35,171 nucleotides of DNA from Planctomycetota bacterium (GCA_029936315.1 JAPYTD010000005.1:1-35171), one strand, 5' to 3'; positions 1 through 8,695 are shown, numbered from the stretch's first letter. Notes: generated by a model not told the origin, from the letters alone. A program made the numbers and translations.

Positions 1-667
1 TGTAGCCACCCTGTGACTCGACGTAGTTCGCGCCGCCCTGGATGCGGGCGTTGTCAACATCCTCTTCCGGCGCCGACCAGCGGTCGATCCACAGCACTTC
101 ATCGAAGCCAGCGGCTTCGAGCAACTGCGGACCGGTCAGCGTGACCGTGAACAGCAGACTGCCGGTCTGCTCGTTGTCGATGACCCCGCCGATCGCCGTG
201 ATCTTGTTGGCGAGCGACGGCTTGTCGGTGTGCTTGTCGGCGACGACGATGTTGAAGCGAACCGGCTGGTTATTGCCCCACGCCTGCATCTTGATCAGTT
301 CCGGCTCGAGGCGGAACGCCGGGTGGTAGCCACCAATCCAACGCACGGTTTTGTGCGCCTGCAGCGCGTTCGCCTGGTTGGCGTTCATGCGCACGACGTA
401 CGCATTGACCGGCAGGTAGCCGATCACCTTGCCGCCAGCCGCTGCGATCGCATCGCGATCTGCTTGCGTTGGCACCGAGGCAAACTGCACGATGCGCAGT
501 TGTCGCTGCTCTTGAAGACGGAGTGCTTCGGGCACTTCCAACTGGCTTGCGAGTGGATCGAACGCGCCAAAACGCAGATCAATCAGGCCCGCTCGGGGAG
601 CCTGGGCAGAAACGGAAACAGCGACGGCGCACGCGAGCACCGCTGCTCTGGAAAGAGTAATCAGCAT
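1..667 (-). CDS. Secreted S8 (subtilisin-like) peptidase precursor, N-terminal part only
   Basis: The gene starts at ATG 667 and runs off the left edge; 222 residues are visible. Residues 1-23 form a signal peptide (hydrophobic AAVLACAVAVSVSAQA). The next part resembles the propeptide and linker found before subtilisin-like domains in Planctomycetota: a segment reading RIVQFASVPTQADRDAI, then GGKVIGYLPVNAYVVRM, then a second alpha/beta unit. The visible end, NARIQGGANYVESQGGY, is the type of sequence that in this family comes just before the strand carrying the catalytic Asp. The Asp/His/Ser triad itself lies outside the window, so the protease call rests on the prodomain-like region only. 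It lies downstream of the HEAT/VWA gene on the same strand, separated by 211 bases that contain an inverted repeat, so it is probably transcribed separately. Confidence 0.6.
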   Translation of the reverse strand, partial: MLITLSRAAVLACAVAVSVSAQAPRAGLIDLRFGAFDPLASQLEVPEALRLQEQRQLRIVQFASVPTQADRDAIAAAGGKVIGYLPVNAYVVRMNANQANALQAHKTVRWIGGYHPAFRLEPELIKMQAWGNNQPVRFNIVVADKHTDKPSLANKITAIGGVIDNEQTGSLLFTVTLTGPQLLEAAGFDEVLWIDRWSAPEEDVDNARIQGGANYVESQGGY

Positions 668-728
668 GGAATCGTGGAGGTGGAAAGTGTCAAGCTCGGT
701 CTTCGGGGGACAGACGAGCCTCCGAAGT

Positions 729-775
729 GTACCAGACATGGGACAAACGTGCATGACTCTGTCCCACTACGGTAC
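729..775. repeat. Nested inverted repeat between two minus-strand genes
   Basis: Perfect 7-base arms (TGGGACA at 739-745, TGTCCCA at 760-766) flank a 14-base loop. An outer 5-base pair of arms (GTACC at 729-733, GGTAC at 771-775) extends the stem after a short internal loop. No T-tract follows on either strand. It lies downstream of the HEAT/VWA gene (stop at 879) and upstream of the protease gene (start at 667), so it may end the first transcript. It could equally be a dispersed REP-like palindrome or an operator. Confidence 0.5.
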
Positions 776-878
776 TGCGCAAACCTCTGTTGCCGTCAGC
801 GGGATGCCGGCCATGCCAACGACGCCCGCGGGATCCCAACGGCGCGAGCGGGGTCCACAGCCTGCGCCGCCCGGCAGC

Positions 879-3008
879 TCAGCGCATCTGTCGGTAGGTG
901 CCGCCGGCGTCCTTGGCCAGCCACTCAAGCACTTCCAGGTTGCCGCCGATCGCGATCGTGTTGATCTTGATCTTGCGGTATTTGTTCCACTTCGCCACGT
1001 CTTCGCGGATGCGGAACGGGTCAATCTCATCGCCGACCGTTGGCTCACCGTCTGACAGGATGAAGATCGTGTCGACGTCCTTGTCCTCGAAGCCCTCGCG
1101 CACCGCATCGTAGAGGTTGGTGCCGCCACTGGCGCCGAGTCGCTCGATCCACGTCAACGCTTCCTGACGGGTCGTCGAGCTGTTGGCGCCAATGCCCTTC
1201 GGGTCCCAGCGCGCCACGCCATTGGAGAACGCATAGATGTTGAACAGCGCGCCGGGGTCGAGGTTCTTGACCGCTTGCGCGAGTTCCTTCTTGGCGATGT
1301 CGATACGAGCGGCACCACGACCATTGATTTCGCGACCGTACATCGCCTCCATCATCGAGCCAGAGACATCGAGGATGAAGAGCACGCGGTGCGATTCGAC
1401 CTTGATGCCGAAGAACTTCGCCTTGCTGACGGTGCGTTGCGTCAAGCGTCGCTTCTCACGCCCGACCTCGGCCTTATCGCGTTCCTTCTCTGAGGCGACC
1501 TTGAACTCACTCTTGGCGACCTTCCACCAAGCCGCCCACTTCTGCTCATCCTCGCCGAACGACTGTGCCGTCAGTTGCCACAGGGCATCGGCCAGGTGCT
1601 TCTTCATGCGGCCCTTCTCGATTGCCATGCGCTCGATGAGCTTGGCAACCGGCGTTTCCTTGCGCAGCTTGGCAATGCCGATGATCGCCAGGAATCGCGT
1701 CGACCAGTCTTCGTGCTCCAAAGCCGTCATTAACGCCGGCAAGTGCCGCTTCTCGCGCGCTTCGGCGAGCACCGCGACCGCTGCATTGCGAACGTCGCGG
1801 TCTTCGTGCGTGGCGTAGCCGGCGATTTCCCGGAGCCACTTGCTCATCGGGCCCTTGATCTGGTTGATCGCTTCGAGCGCGATGCGAATATCCTCGGGCA
1901 CCTTCGGCTTCTCGAGCAGTACACGCAGCAATGGCACCGAATCCTCGTCCAAACGAATGGCAAGCGATTCGGCGGCAGCCCGGCGCACGTTGATATCCTT
2001 GTCCTTGAGGCCTTTGCGCACCAGCTTCAGCACCTTGTCGGACTTGATCTTGATAGTCGCCCGCAACGCAAACACCTTCTGGTGCGACTGCCCCTTGCCG
2101 AGCAGTGCGACCGCGCGCTTTTGTGTTTTCGCATCCGTCCAGGTAGAGATGATGCGCGCCATTTCGATGCGCAAATCCTCCTGCGTGACCTCGCCCTTCT
2201 TGGCCAACTTGACGAACGTCGAGAACGCCTTGGTGCCCTTCGATTCGGCGATCAGGCCGGCCGCCACGCAGCGCTCCGGCCCCTGAAACATCACGCGCTG
2301 CAGGACCATCGTCGCCATCGCGTCGGTCTTCGACATGCGCTGCTTGGCCATCCACTCAAGCGCCCTACGCCGAATCTTCGGATCGGCTTCGCGCTTCAAG
2401 GTCAGGACCAGGTCGGCCTCCCGCATGAACGGCAGCAACGCGCCGAACGCCAACAGCCGAATCGAATTGTGCTCCGGCGGCATGATGTCGCCGTCCTTGT
2501 TCTTGCGCTGCTTCTTCTCGAGGTTCCAGACCAAGCGCAACCAATCCTCGTCGGCCGCCGCGACCAAGCGCACGAACGCCTGCATGGCTGGCTCGCGGAT
2601 GTCGTCCGAAGCCTGGGACTCCAGAATGCCGCGCAGCAACTGCTTGCCTACCGTGCGCGATTCCCCCAAACCCTTCAACGCCAAGAGGCGCAACTCCGCT
2701 TCCTCGGTCATGCCGGCGATCTCCGCCAACTTGTCGAGTGCCGGTTGCTGGCTATCCGCCAGGTTGGCGAACCAGCCCAACGTCTTGACAATTTGGCGAC
2801 GGAACAACAGCGTGACGCACCTGTCGTAGCCCTTGATCAGCCCCTCCGCAGCCTCACGCGTGCGCACCTTGCCGATCTGCTCAACCAGCGCCAACTCGGC
2901 GTCGTCACGCTCGTTGTGCAGCTTTCGGATCAGCTTCTGGACGTCACCTTGCGCCGCAAGCGTGCCCGCCAGGAGCATGATGGACAACAACACAGTTCGC
3001 ACGAACAT
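879..3008 (-). CDS. Secreted HEAT-repeat protein with C-terminal von Willebrand factor A domain
   Basis: A protein of 709 residues starting at ATG 3008. An in-frame GTG lies three codons upstream, but GAGGTG sits six bases before the ATG and is better read as the ribosome binding site. Residues 1-20 form a signal peptide ending LAAQG. Residues 25-490 are largely helical HEAT-like repeats with recurring patterns such as INVRRAAAESLA and RDVRNAAVAVLAEA. A charged linker precedes a VWA domain (about 540-709) with a complete MIDAS metal site: DVSGS (547-551), the Thr of GGTN (about 630) and the Asp of LSDGEP (about 653). The likely role is adhesion or protein-protein scaffolding outside the cytoplasm; the partner is unknown. 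HEAT plus VWA secreted proteins are common in Planctomycetota. Confidence 0.85.
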   Translation of the reverse strand: MFVRTVLLSIMLLAGTLAAQGDVQKLIRKLHNERDDAELALVEQIGKVRTREAAEGLIKGYDRCVTLLFRRQIVKTLGWFANLADSQQPALDKLAEIAGMTEEAELRLLALKGLGESRTVGKQLLRGILESQASDDIREPAMQAFVRLVAAADEDWLRLVWNLEKKQRKNKDGDIMPPEHNSIRLLAFGALLPFMREADLVLTLKREADPKIRRRALEWMAKQRMSKTDAMATMVLQRVMFQGPERCVAAGLIAESKGTKAFSTFVKLAKKGEVTQEDLRIEMARIISTWTDAKTQKRAVALLGKGQSHQKVFALRATIKIKSDKVLKLVRKGLKDKDINVRRAAAESLAIRLDEDSVPLLRVLLEKPKVPEDIRIALEAINQIKGPMSKWLREIAGYATHEDRDVRNAAVAVLAEAREKRHLPALMTALEHEDWSTRFLAIIGIAKLRKETPVAKLIERMAIEKGRMKKHLADALWQLTAQSFGEDEQKWAAWWKVAKSEFKVASEKERDKAEVGREKRRLTQRTVSKAKFFGIKVESHRVLFILDVSGSMMEAMYGREINGRGAARIDIAKKELAQAVKNLDPGALFNIYAFSNGVARWDPKGIGANSSTTRQEALTWIERLGASGGTNLYDAVREGFEDKDVDTIFILSDGEPTVGDEIDPFRIREDVAKWNKYRKIKINTIAIGGNLEVLEWLAKDAGGTYRQMR

Positions 3009-3178
3009 TTCAGGCACCTCGTGATTGGGGCGGAAGGGGGGTCACATCCGCACTGTGGATCATCGAAGCCGCAGCGACTGCGGTCAAGGCAACCCACGAA
3101 GATGACTCCGGATCGAGGCGGAAGACCATTCCAAGATGCCCGCGCGGGTGCATTCGGTTATGCCATTGCCTCCACTCG

Positions 3179-4978
3179 ATGACTGCCGCCTCCATCTACC
3201 TAGCCGTCGTGCTGCTGCTGGCGCTCGTGTCGTTCTATACGCAACGACTGCGACCCGACGTGACGGCGCTACTTGTCATGCTCTCGCTGCTCGTGCCGTG
3301 GCAGCCCGGCGACGATGGCCTGACGGCAATCCTGACGCCGAGCCAAGCGTTCAAGGGCTTCGGTAGTCCGGCGCTGCTGATGGTCGCGTCGATGTTCGTG
3401 TTGTCCGCGGCCATGGTTCGCACAGGCGCGGCAATGATGCTCGGCGGCCGCTTGCTCGCAGCAGGCGCAACCAGCGAACTGCGGTTCCAACTGACCGTGC
3501 TGACGCTGGTCACCGGTTTCAGCGCCATCGTCAACGACACGACGACCGTGCTCGTCTGGATGCCGCCGGTCATGGCGATCTGCCGCGAACGCGGCTACGC
3601 GCCGTCGCGTATCCTGATGCTGCTCGCATTCGCTTCGCTGCTCGGCGGCAAGTGGACGCTGATCGGCACCCGCAGCAACGTCATCCTGTCCGACTACTTG
3701 CTGGAGAACACCGGCGAAGGCCTCGCGTTCTTTGCCTTCGCGCCGATCGGCGCCGCCGTGTTCGTCGCGTGCATGGCGTGGTTCTTTCTCGTCGGCCGCC
3801 GCTTCCTGCCGAAAGCGGAAGCAAGCCCATCGCTCGAGAGCCGCTACGAGGTCGCCGAGTTTCTGACCGAGACGATGGCCGAACCGGGCTCCGACATCGT
3901 CGGCAAGACGCTCGGCGAACTCGACCTGCCGGGCAATGACGTCACGGTGCTGCAGATCATCCGCGGCAAAGAGTTCTTGCCCCCCAATCCATGGCTCACA
4001 GTTCACGCCAAAGACGTGCTGGTCATCCAGGGTCGCATCACCGCGATCACCGACGCCTTGCAACAGGGGCTCAGCGTCAAAGAAGAACTGAAGATCGACG
4101 ACAAGACGCTGCGCTCTGCCGATCTGCGCATGGTCGAAGCGATCCTGCCGCCCGACAGCGAACTTGTGAATCACAGTTTGCGCGACCTCGACTTCCACCA
4201 CCGCTACGGCGTCAGTCCGTTGGCAATCAGTCGCCGTGGCCGTTCGTTGCGCGATCGCCCACTGGCCGAACCGCTAAAGAGCGGCGACTCGCTACTGCTC
4301 GTCGGCCACGAAGCCGAACTGCAACGCCTGCGCCGCAACCCCAACCTGTTGCTACTCGAGTCGCAGCTACTGCCAACTGCGAGCAAGCAGCACGCATTCG
4401 TGGTCATCGCAATCATGGCCTTGATGGTCATCACCAGCGCCACCGGCATCATCTCCCCCACCGTCGCGATTCCGTTCGCCGCGATGGCCGCCATCCTGAC
4501 CGGCACGGTCGGGATGCGTCACGCCTACGAATCGATCGACATGCCCGCGCTCGTCATCGTCGGCGCCATGATCCCATTCGGCGCGGCCCTGCAAATAACC
4601 GGCACCGCGCAGTGGTTCGCCGAAGGCATGGCCAGCTTATTCGCAGGTTCCTCGCCGCAAACCCTACTAGCCGTATTGCTCCTGCTGGCCGTCGTGATGA
4701 CGCAACTCATCGAGAACGCCGCCGTAGCCGTGCTCCTGGCCCCCATCGCCTTCGCCGTGGCCAAGGCCGGCAACTGCCACCCCGCCCCGTTCCTGCTAGG
4801 CGTCGCCATCTGCGTCTCCTCAGCCTTCGTCACCCCCTTCGCCCACGAATCCACCATCCTGGTCATGGGCCCCGGCCGCTACCGCTTCCGCGACTACGTC
4901 ATCCTCGGCGCCCCCTTCGCCATCATCACCTGGCTGGTAACCACCATCGTGCTTCCCATCCTCATGCCCCTCCAATAA
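3179..4978 (+). CDS. SLC13/DASS-family anion transporter with two internal RCK_C (TrkA-C) domains
   Basis: A 599-residue inner-membrane protein. N-terminal helices (1-210) carry the first substrate/sodium-binding half with NDTTTVLVWMPP (119-130) and the family-typical TLIGTRSNVI (160-169). Two soluble RCK_C domains follow: one about 228-295 (GKTLGELDLPGNDVTVLQI) and one about 318-395 (HSLRDLDFHHRYGVSPLAI). C-terminal helices (403-599) hold the second half, IENAAVAVLLAP (511-522) and FVTPFAHESTILVMGPG (550-566). This SLC13-TrkAC-SLC13 architecture belongs to bacterial DASS permeases annotated for sulfate, dicarboxylates or other anions; the substrate cannot be read from sequence. The RCK_C domains probably bind a cytosolic ligand that gates transport. 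It is divergent from the HEAT/VWA gene, and the 170-base gap between them should hold both promoters. Confidence 0.88.
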   Translation: MTAASIYLAVVLLLALVSFYTQRLRPDVTALLVMLSLLVPWQPGDDGLTAILTPSQAFKGFGSPALLMVASMFVLSAAMVRTGAAMMLGGRLLAAGATSELRFQLTVLTLVTGFSAIVNDTTTVLVWMPPVMAICRERGYAPSRILMLLAFASLLGGKWTLIGTRSNVILSDYLLENTGEGLAFFAFAPIGAAVFVACMAWFFLVGRRFLPKAEASPSLESRYEVAEFLTETMAEPGSDIVGKTLGELDLPGNDVTVLQIIRGKEFLPPNPWLTVHAKDVLVIQGRITAITDALQQGLSVKEELKIDDKTLRSADLRMVEAILPPDSELVNHSLRDLDFHHRYGVSPLAISRRGRSLRDRPLAEPLKSGDSLLLVGHEAELQRLRRNPNLLLLESQLLPTASKQHAFVVIAIMALMVITSATGIISPTVAIPFAAMAAILTGTVGMRHAYESIDMPALVIVGAMIPFGAALQITGTAQWFAEGMASLFAGSSPQTLLAVLLLLAVVMTQLIENAAVAVLLAPIAFAVAKAGNCHPAPFLLGVAICVSSAFVTPFAHESTILVMGPGRYRFRDYVILGAPFAIITWLVTTIVLPILMPLQ

Positions 4979-4989
4979 CCCAAGAAGTT

Positions 4990-5000
4990 AGTACGGTGCC
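4990..5000 (-). repeat. Copy C of a short dispersed repeat (core GGCACCGTACT)
   Basis: Read on the minus strand, this copy gives GGCACCGTACTAACTTCTT followed by GGG. It sits in the 53-base gap between the transporter and the next gene, inverted relative to the two copies at 6910 and 6995. Similarity extends beyond the 11-base core on the 3' side. Confidence 0.55.
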
Positions 5001-5031
5001 AAGCACAGAAGTAACCTCTTCGGATCATGCC

Positions 5032-6858
5032 ATGACGACGACTCGCCAGCTGCTTGCCGCGTGCATCGCGTTGCTTCTGAGTTGCGGATTGCGAGCACAA
5101 GAACGCGGCCGCTTCGCTGGCTGGGTTGCCGATGACAACGGCAAACGCGTCATCGGAGCCGACGTCACCCTGATCTCGCGCCCGTTCCCATCCCGACCCG
5201 ACATCGGAATCGCCGACGAACTGCACGTGTGCACGGAAGCCGATGGCATGTTCCGAACGAAACTGCTGCACGGCCGTTCGTACAGCGCATGGGCAGTCTG
5301 GCGCGACGAAGACAACGTGCAGCGCCGCACCGAGATCCTCGAAGGCGCCTTCCCCGGTCCACCGCGCGCCATCAAAGCGGCAGACCTGCAAACCATAAGA
5401 ACCGTTCGCATCAAAGGCGCAGACAAGTGGCGAGCGCGCGCACCACTTCACCTCACTGCCATCACCGCCAGCGAAAACGTCGCCGAGATCCCGGTGCGAC
5501 TCGACGCCAACCTGGTCGCAAAGCTACCGACCCTGCCGGGCGGTCACTGCAGTTTGGAAGTTCGCGGCAAGGACGGCCTGATACTGGGCATGGCGGCCTC
5601 ACTTGCACTCGCGCAGAAGGACAAGCCAGAACTCACGATCGAGCTATCCGAACCACGCGAACTGCGCATTGTGATCGTCGACAAGCAGGGCAAACCCGTT
5701 TCCGGAGCGACCATTCGCCACGCATTTGGTTACCACAAGCGTGATCTCACGACCGTTATTGGAAAGACCGACGAAGGCGGCGTGCTGCAAGCCACCCTGC
5801 CTTCGGTCAATCCTATGTATGTCAAACCGGACAAGGACCTTTGCTCGTTCCAGATTAGCGCGCCCGGAAGACAACGCATGTTCTCGTGGACGCATCTCGA
5901 CAAGGTCGGAGACGTTCTAACCCTGACCATGCCAGCAGGCAGCGACCTGATCGGCCGAGTGCTCGCCAAAAATGGCTCCCCCGCCACTGGCATCACGTTA
6001 CTGCCCGATTGCTACGCGATGGGCGCCGACAACGCATTGAGCGGCAATGGCGTTCCACCACGGGTACTGACACTGGCCCAGGACGGGGGCTTCCGGTTCT
6101 CAAGCCTTCACCCTCAGCATGACTTTCGCCTGCTTGCGCTGATCGAGCCAAAGGCGGCCATCGCGCAGGGCATGCGATTGCGAAACGACATCGCCGTCGC
6201 CCCGGTTGTGTGGCTGGCGGTTGGTGCACCACCGTTCCAAACGCCGCACAAACTCGACGGCATCCGCCTCGATCGAATTGCCATTGCGCAAATTCGCGTG
6301 ACCACGGACACCGGCACACCCGTGCCCGGTGCGCGACTGACGGTGACAACCCAGGACCTCTACAACTCGCCGATCCATTACGTCTGCGACCGCGTTGGCC
6401 GCCTGCAGTTCCCGCTACCGAACGGTACGATCCGCATTGGCGCGTGGTTTCCCGGCGGCGGCGTTGCAACGATGTTGGTGAGCAGCCCGCTAGCGGACGG
6501 CGCCCCGGAAATTGATCCGCTGGTCATCAAACTGTCGGCGACGCAAACCGTTCGCGGCGTCATCGTCGACGCGGCCGGCAAGCCGGTGCAGGGCGTCAAG
6601 GTCTACCAAGGGGGTCGCGGCAAGACCGACGATCGCCAGATCCGCGAACTGTCGTTCTTGGCGCGAGCCACGAGCAACAAAACCGGGCCGGATGGATCGT
6701 TCTCGCTGACGCTACCGCTCGATGACGTGCCGTTTTCGGTGCAGTGCTTCGGCAAGGTGAACGGCGAGACTCTTGTCTCAAAGCAGATCGTGATCCTGCC
6801 AGACGATCCCGACAATGGCCGCCTGCGCATCGCGGTGGCTCCGTTCAAGAAAAAGTAG
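5032..6858 (+). CDS. Secreted protein with several carboxypeptidase-regulatory-like (Ig-fold) domains
   Basis: A 608-residue protein. ATG 5032 was chosen because a signal peptide follows at once (hydrophobic core LLAACIALLLSCGL, ending RAQE). The rest is beta-rich with repeated carboxypeptidase-D-regulatory-like starts: GRFAGWVADDNGKRVIGADV near 24, LRIVIVDKQGKPVSGATI near 210, and VRGVIVDAAGKPVQGVKV near 505. These are seven-stranded modules often found in planctomycete cell-surface proteins. No catalytic domain, cell-wall anchor or membrane span after the signal was seen. It probably follows the transporter in transcription but has no clear functional tie to it, and no Shine-Dalgarno sequence is visible. 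The function is unknown; a structural or binding role outside the cytoplasm is most likely. Confidence 0.75.
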   Translation: MTTTRQLLAACIALLLSCGLRAQERGRFAGWVADDNGKRVIGADVTLISRPFPSRPDIGIADELHVCTEADGMFRTKLLHGRSYSAWAVWRDEDNVQRRTEILEGAFPGPPRAIKAADLQTIRTVRIKGADKWRARAPLHLTAITASENVAEIPVRLDANLVAKLPTLPGGHCSLEVRGKDGLILGMAASLALAQKDKPELTIELSEPRELRIVIVDKQGKPVSGATIRHAFGYHKRDLTTVIGKTDEGGVLQATLPSVNPMYVKPDKDLCSFQISAPGRQRMFSWTHLDKVGDVLTLTMPAGSDLIGRVLAKNGSPATGITLLPDCYAMGADNALSGNGVPPRVLTLAQDGGFRFSSLHPQHDFRLLALIEPKAAIAQGMRLRNDIAVAPVVWLAVGAPPFQTPHKLDGIRLDRIAIAQIRVTTDTGTPVPGARLTVTTQDLYNSPIHYVCDRVGRLQFPLPNGTIRIGAWFPGGGVATMLVSSPLADGAPEIDPLVIKLSATQTVRGVIVDAAGKPVQGVKVYQGGRGKTDDRQIRELSFLARATSNKTGPDGSFSLTLPLDDVPFSVQCFGKVNGETLVSKQIVILPDDPDNGRLRIAVAPFKKK

Positions 6859-6909
6859 TAGCCACGACCTCGGCGAGGGTGTGGCCGCGAAGGAGATTAT
6901 TCTTGTCCC

Positions 6910-6920
6910 GGCACCGTACT
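6910..6920 (+). repeat. Copy A of the short dispersed repeat (core GGCACCGTACT)
   Basis: The core lies within TTGTCCCGGCACCGTACT, followed by CTTGGGAT. It aligns with copy B about 85 bases downstream over roughly 35 bases at an estimated three quarters identity by eye. It lies in the 159-base gap between two secreted-protein genes. Confidence 0.55.
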
Positions 6921-6994
6921 GGCACTCTTGGGATCACGTTGCTCAGGGGGTGTTGCGAAATCGGGAATCTCGGAGATGAGTGAGTTTTTGCCCC

Positions 6995-7005
6995 GGCACC
7001 GTACT
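6995..7005 (+). repeat. Copy B of the short dispersed repeat (core GGCACCGTACT)
   Basis: The core lies within TTGCCCCGGCACCGTACT, followed by AACATCCTCGGG and immediately by the ATG of the next gene at 7018. It would therefore occupy the leader of that transcript or its promoter. Its 3' flank AAC.TC.T is shared with copy C. Confidence 0.55.
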
Positions 7006-7017
7006 AACATCCTCGGG

Positions 7018-7788
7018 ATGATGGATCGTTTTCCGCTGGGCTTGTTGGCGCTGGCTGCACTGGTTGTTGGTGGCTCGGTTGCTGCGCAAGAGATTGCGTT
7101 GCCGTTTGCTAGTGGCAAGATCACGGTGGCGGCGGATTGGACGGTTCTGGGTGCCAAAGAGCTGGCCGAGGAGGCGCGCGATAGCGATCCGGTTGCCGGC
7201 ACGGCGAAGGTGCAACTGCTCGGGCTGGTTGCTGATCTGCGCGCCAAGAACCGCACGGACCAACATCTCATTCTGCACCGCAGCGGCCTGAACCCAGAGC
7301 AGTTGCAGATGATCAATTGCTACTCGATGGATGAGGTACCCAGCAGCGAAGAACTGGTCGCGGAAGAAGCTGCGAGCAAGATGAGCCAGGTGCTGGCAAC
7401 GGAGATCGGCGGGCAAGACCTGGCGATCACGTGCACCGGGCATGAAGTCAGTGAGATGTTCGCGATCAAGTCGCTGTTGATGCACTTCGCCATGACAGAA
7501 CCTGCCTCGGCATGGCGCATGGACGTTCTCGTCGTGCCTAGCGGCGACCGGTTGCAGTATTTTGAGAGCCAGTACCTGGCGGATGACGCGCAGGCGATTG
7601 CGAACATCGACGCGGTGCTGCGCACCTATGACGGCGCCAAAGAACCCGACACCCGCGTCAGCAACTTGCTGATTGGTGGTCTGGCGGGCGCGGTTGCTGG
7701 GATCCTTACCGCACTGTTTCGGCGACGCCGACACATGCGGATCCAAGGGCACCTGACACAGACTGGCAGCGAAGCTGCACCGAGCTAA
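7018..7788 (+). CDS. Hypothetical exported protein with C-terminal membrane anchor
   Basis: A 256-residue protein with two adjacent ATGs at 7018 and 7021, either usable. The signal peptide has the core LGLLALAALVVGGSVAAQE. The middle is a mixed alpha/beta domain without recognised motifs. Near the end, a glycine/alanine-rich helix (LLIGGLAGAVAGILTALF) followed by RRRRHMR looks like a membrane anchor with a cytoplasmic basic tail. The mature domain would therefore face the periplasm. I do not recognise the family. It sits between a carboxypeptidase-regulatory-like secreted protein and a small gene pair, and shares an upstream dispersed repeat. Confidence 0.6.
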   Translation: MMDRFPLGLLALAALVVGGSVAAQEIALPFASGKITVAADWTVLGAKELAEEARDSDPVAGTAKVQLLGLVADLRAKNRTDQHLILHRSGLNPEQLQMINCYSMDEVPSSEELVAEEAASKMSQVLATEIGGQDLAITCTGHEVSEMFAIKSLLMHFAMTEPASAWRMDVLVVPSGDRLQYFESQYLADDAQAIANIDAVLRTYDGAKEPDTRVSNLLIGGLAGAVAGILTALFRRRRHMRIQGHLTQTGSEAAPS

Positions 7789-7845
7789 CGTTGCTGGTTC
7801 GCCGGGGTCAACCGGCGCATCCAAGAGAGCAACAAGAGAGCCTAC

Positions 7846-8055
7846 GTGACTGCCACAATCGAAACGCGCATCGCACGAGAGTTAGAAGTCCGCGAAGACC
7901 AGGTCCAAGAGACCGTCGGCCTGCTCGAAGTCACTCGCGAGCGCGCCAACAAGATGGCGGCATTGCCAACCCATGCCGTGCAGCTAACCAAGCGCGCGAC
8001 CTACCAGGGCATTGCGCAGAATCACGACGATCATCCCCGCGCACTCGAATCGTGA
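7846..8055 (+). CDS. Small protein resembling the extreme N-terminus of Tex, probable remnant
   Basis: A 69-codon frame from GTG 7846. Its first 27 residues (TRIARELEVREDQVQETVGLL) closely follow the start of Tex/YhgF RNA-binding transcription accessory proteins, which are normally about 700-800 residues. The usual continuation with the FIARYRKE motif is missing. The next stretch, LTKRATYQGIA, vaguely recalls the later KRRT segment of Tex, as expected after an internal deletion. Its stop codon overlaps the GTG start of the next gene (GTGA), so it may now serve as a translated leader. Whether it makes a functional small protein or is a degraded gene is open. Confidence 0.45.
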   Translation: MTATIETRIARELEVREDQVQETVGLLEVTRERANKMAALPTHAVQLTKRATYQGIAQNHDDHPRALES

Positions 8056-8684
8056 CCCCGACTCGCGTAGTTCACGAAGCCGACGCAATCGCGTGGCTAC
8101 AAGAAAACGAACTCGCGAGCGATGCTGCGATCGTCACGTCGCTGCCGAATGTCGATGAGTTCCGGCACCAAAACTTCGAGCGCTGGCGCAACTGGTTCTG
8201 TGACGCAGTCGCGCTGATCTTGCAGAAGACGCCGACCAACAGTGCCGCCGTGTTTTTCCAGACGGACATCCAGCAGGACGGCATCTGGATCGACAAGTCA
8301 TTCCTCGTACAGCAGGCGGCAGCGCTTACTGGCACGCCGCTGATCTGGCACAAGATCGCGCTGCGAGCGCCAGTTGGAACCACCACCAACTCACGGCCCG
8401 GCTACGCGCATCTACTGTGTTTGGCACCGACGCTGCGCCTCACCGAACACAACGCCACGCCAGACATCCTGCCGCAACTCGGCAAGATGGCATGGCCGCG
8501 GGCCATGGGGCTCGACATTGCAACAACCGCGGTGCGCTGGCTGCGCGACTACGCTGGTGCGAGGACTATCGTGGCGCCGTTCTGCGGCACCGGAACCGCC
8601 CTGCTAGCGGCCAATCAGCTCGACCTTGATGCGATAGGCATCGAGCGCAGTACAAGCCGAGCCGCAAAGGCTCGCGAGCTGTAG
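8052..8684 (+). CDS. SAM-dependent methyltransferase-fold protein, permuted amino-methyltransferase type
   Basis: A 210-residue protein starting at GTG 8052, overlapping the preceding stop codon by four bases (GTGA), so translation is probably coupled. Motif order matches permuted beta-class DNA amino-methyltransferases. A catalytic-loop-like VTSLPN lies near residue 33, where these enzymes have (T)SPPY or DPPY. The SAM-binding motif APFCGTGTALLAANQLDLDA is near residue 175, close to the C-terminus. The middle has FFQTDIQQDGIWIDKS and LIWHKIALRAP, probably the core strands. No target-recognition domain is evident. The LP in place of PP/PY makes the substrate (DNA, RNA or other) uncertain. It is convergent with the ABC operon. 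Confidence 0.6.
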   Translation: MTPTRVVHEADAIAWLQENELASDAAIVTSLPNVDEFRHQNFERWRNWFCDAVALILQKTPTNSAAVFFQTDIQQDGIWIDKSFLVQQAAALTGTPLIWHKIALRAPVGTTTNSRPGYAHLLCLAPTLRLTEHNATPDILPQLGKMAWPRAMGLDIATTAVRWLRDYAGARTIVAPFCGTGTALLAANQLDLDAIGIERSTSRAAKAREL

Positions 8685-8695
8685 TTCGAACACGA

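Noticed and set aside
1743..3182. Long open frame on the plus strand opposite the HEAT/VWA gene
   Set aside because: Composition is Arg/His/Gln/Leu-rich low-information sequence typical of antisense frames in GC-rich DNA; the minus-strand protein has a signal peptide, repeats and an intact metal site.
3269..4201. Long minus-strand frame opposite the SLC13 transporter
   Set aside because: No recognisable motifs and dominated by Arg, Gln, His, Asp; the plus-strand product has full transporter signatures.
3991..5031. Upstream extension of the frame containing the carboxypeptidase-regulatory-like protein
   Set aside because: This part overlaps the transporter gene in another frame and reads as Arg/His/Pro-rich noise; a signal peptide begins at 5032.
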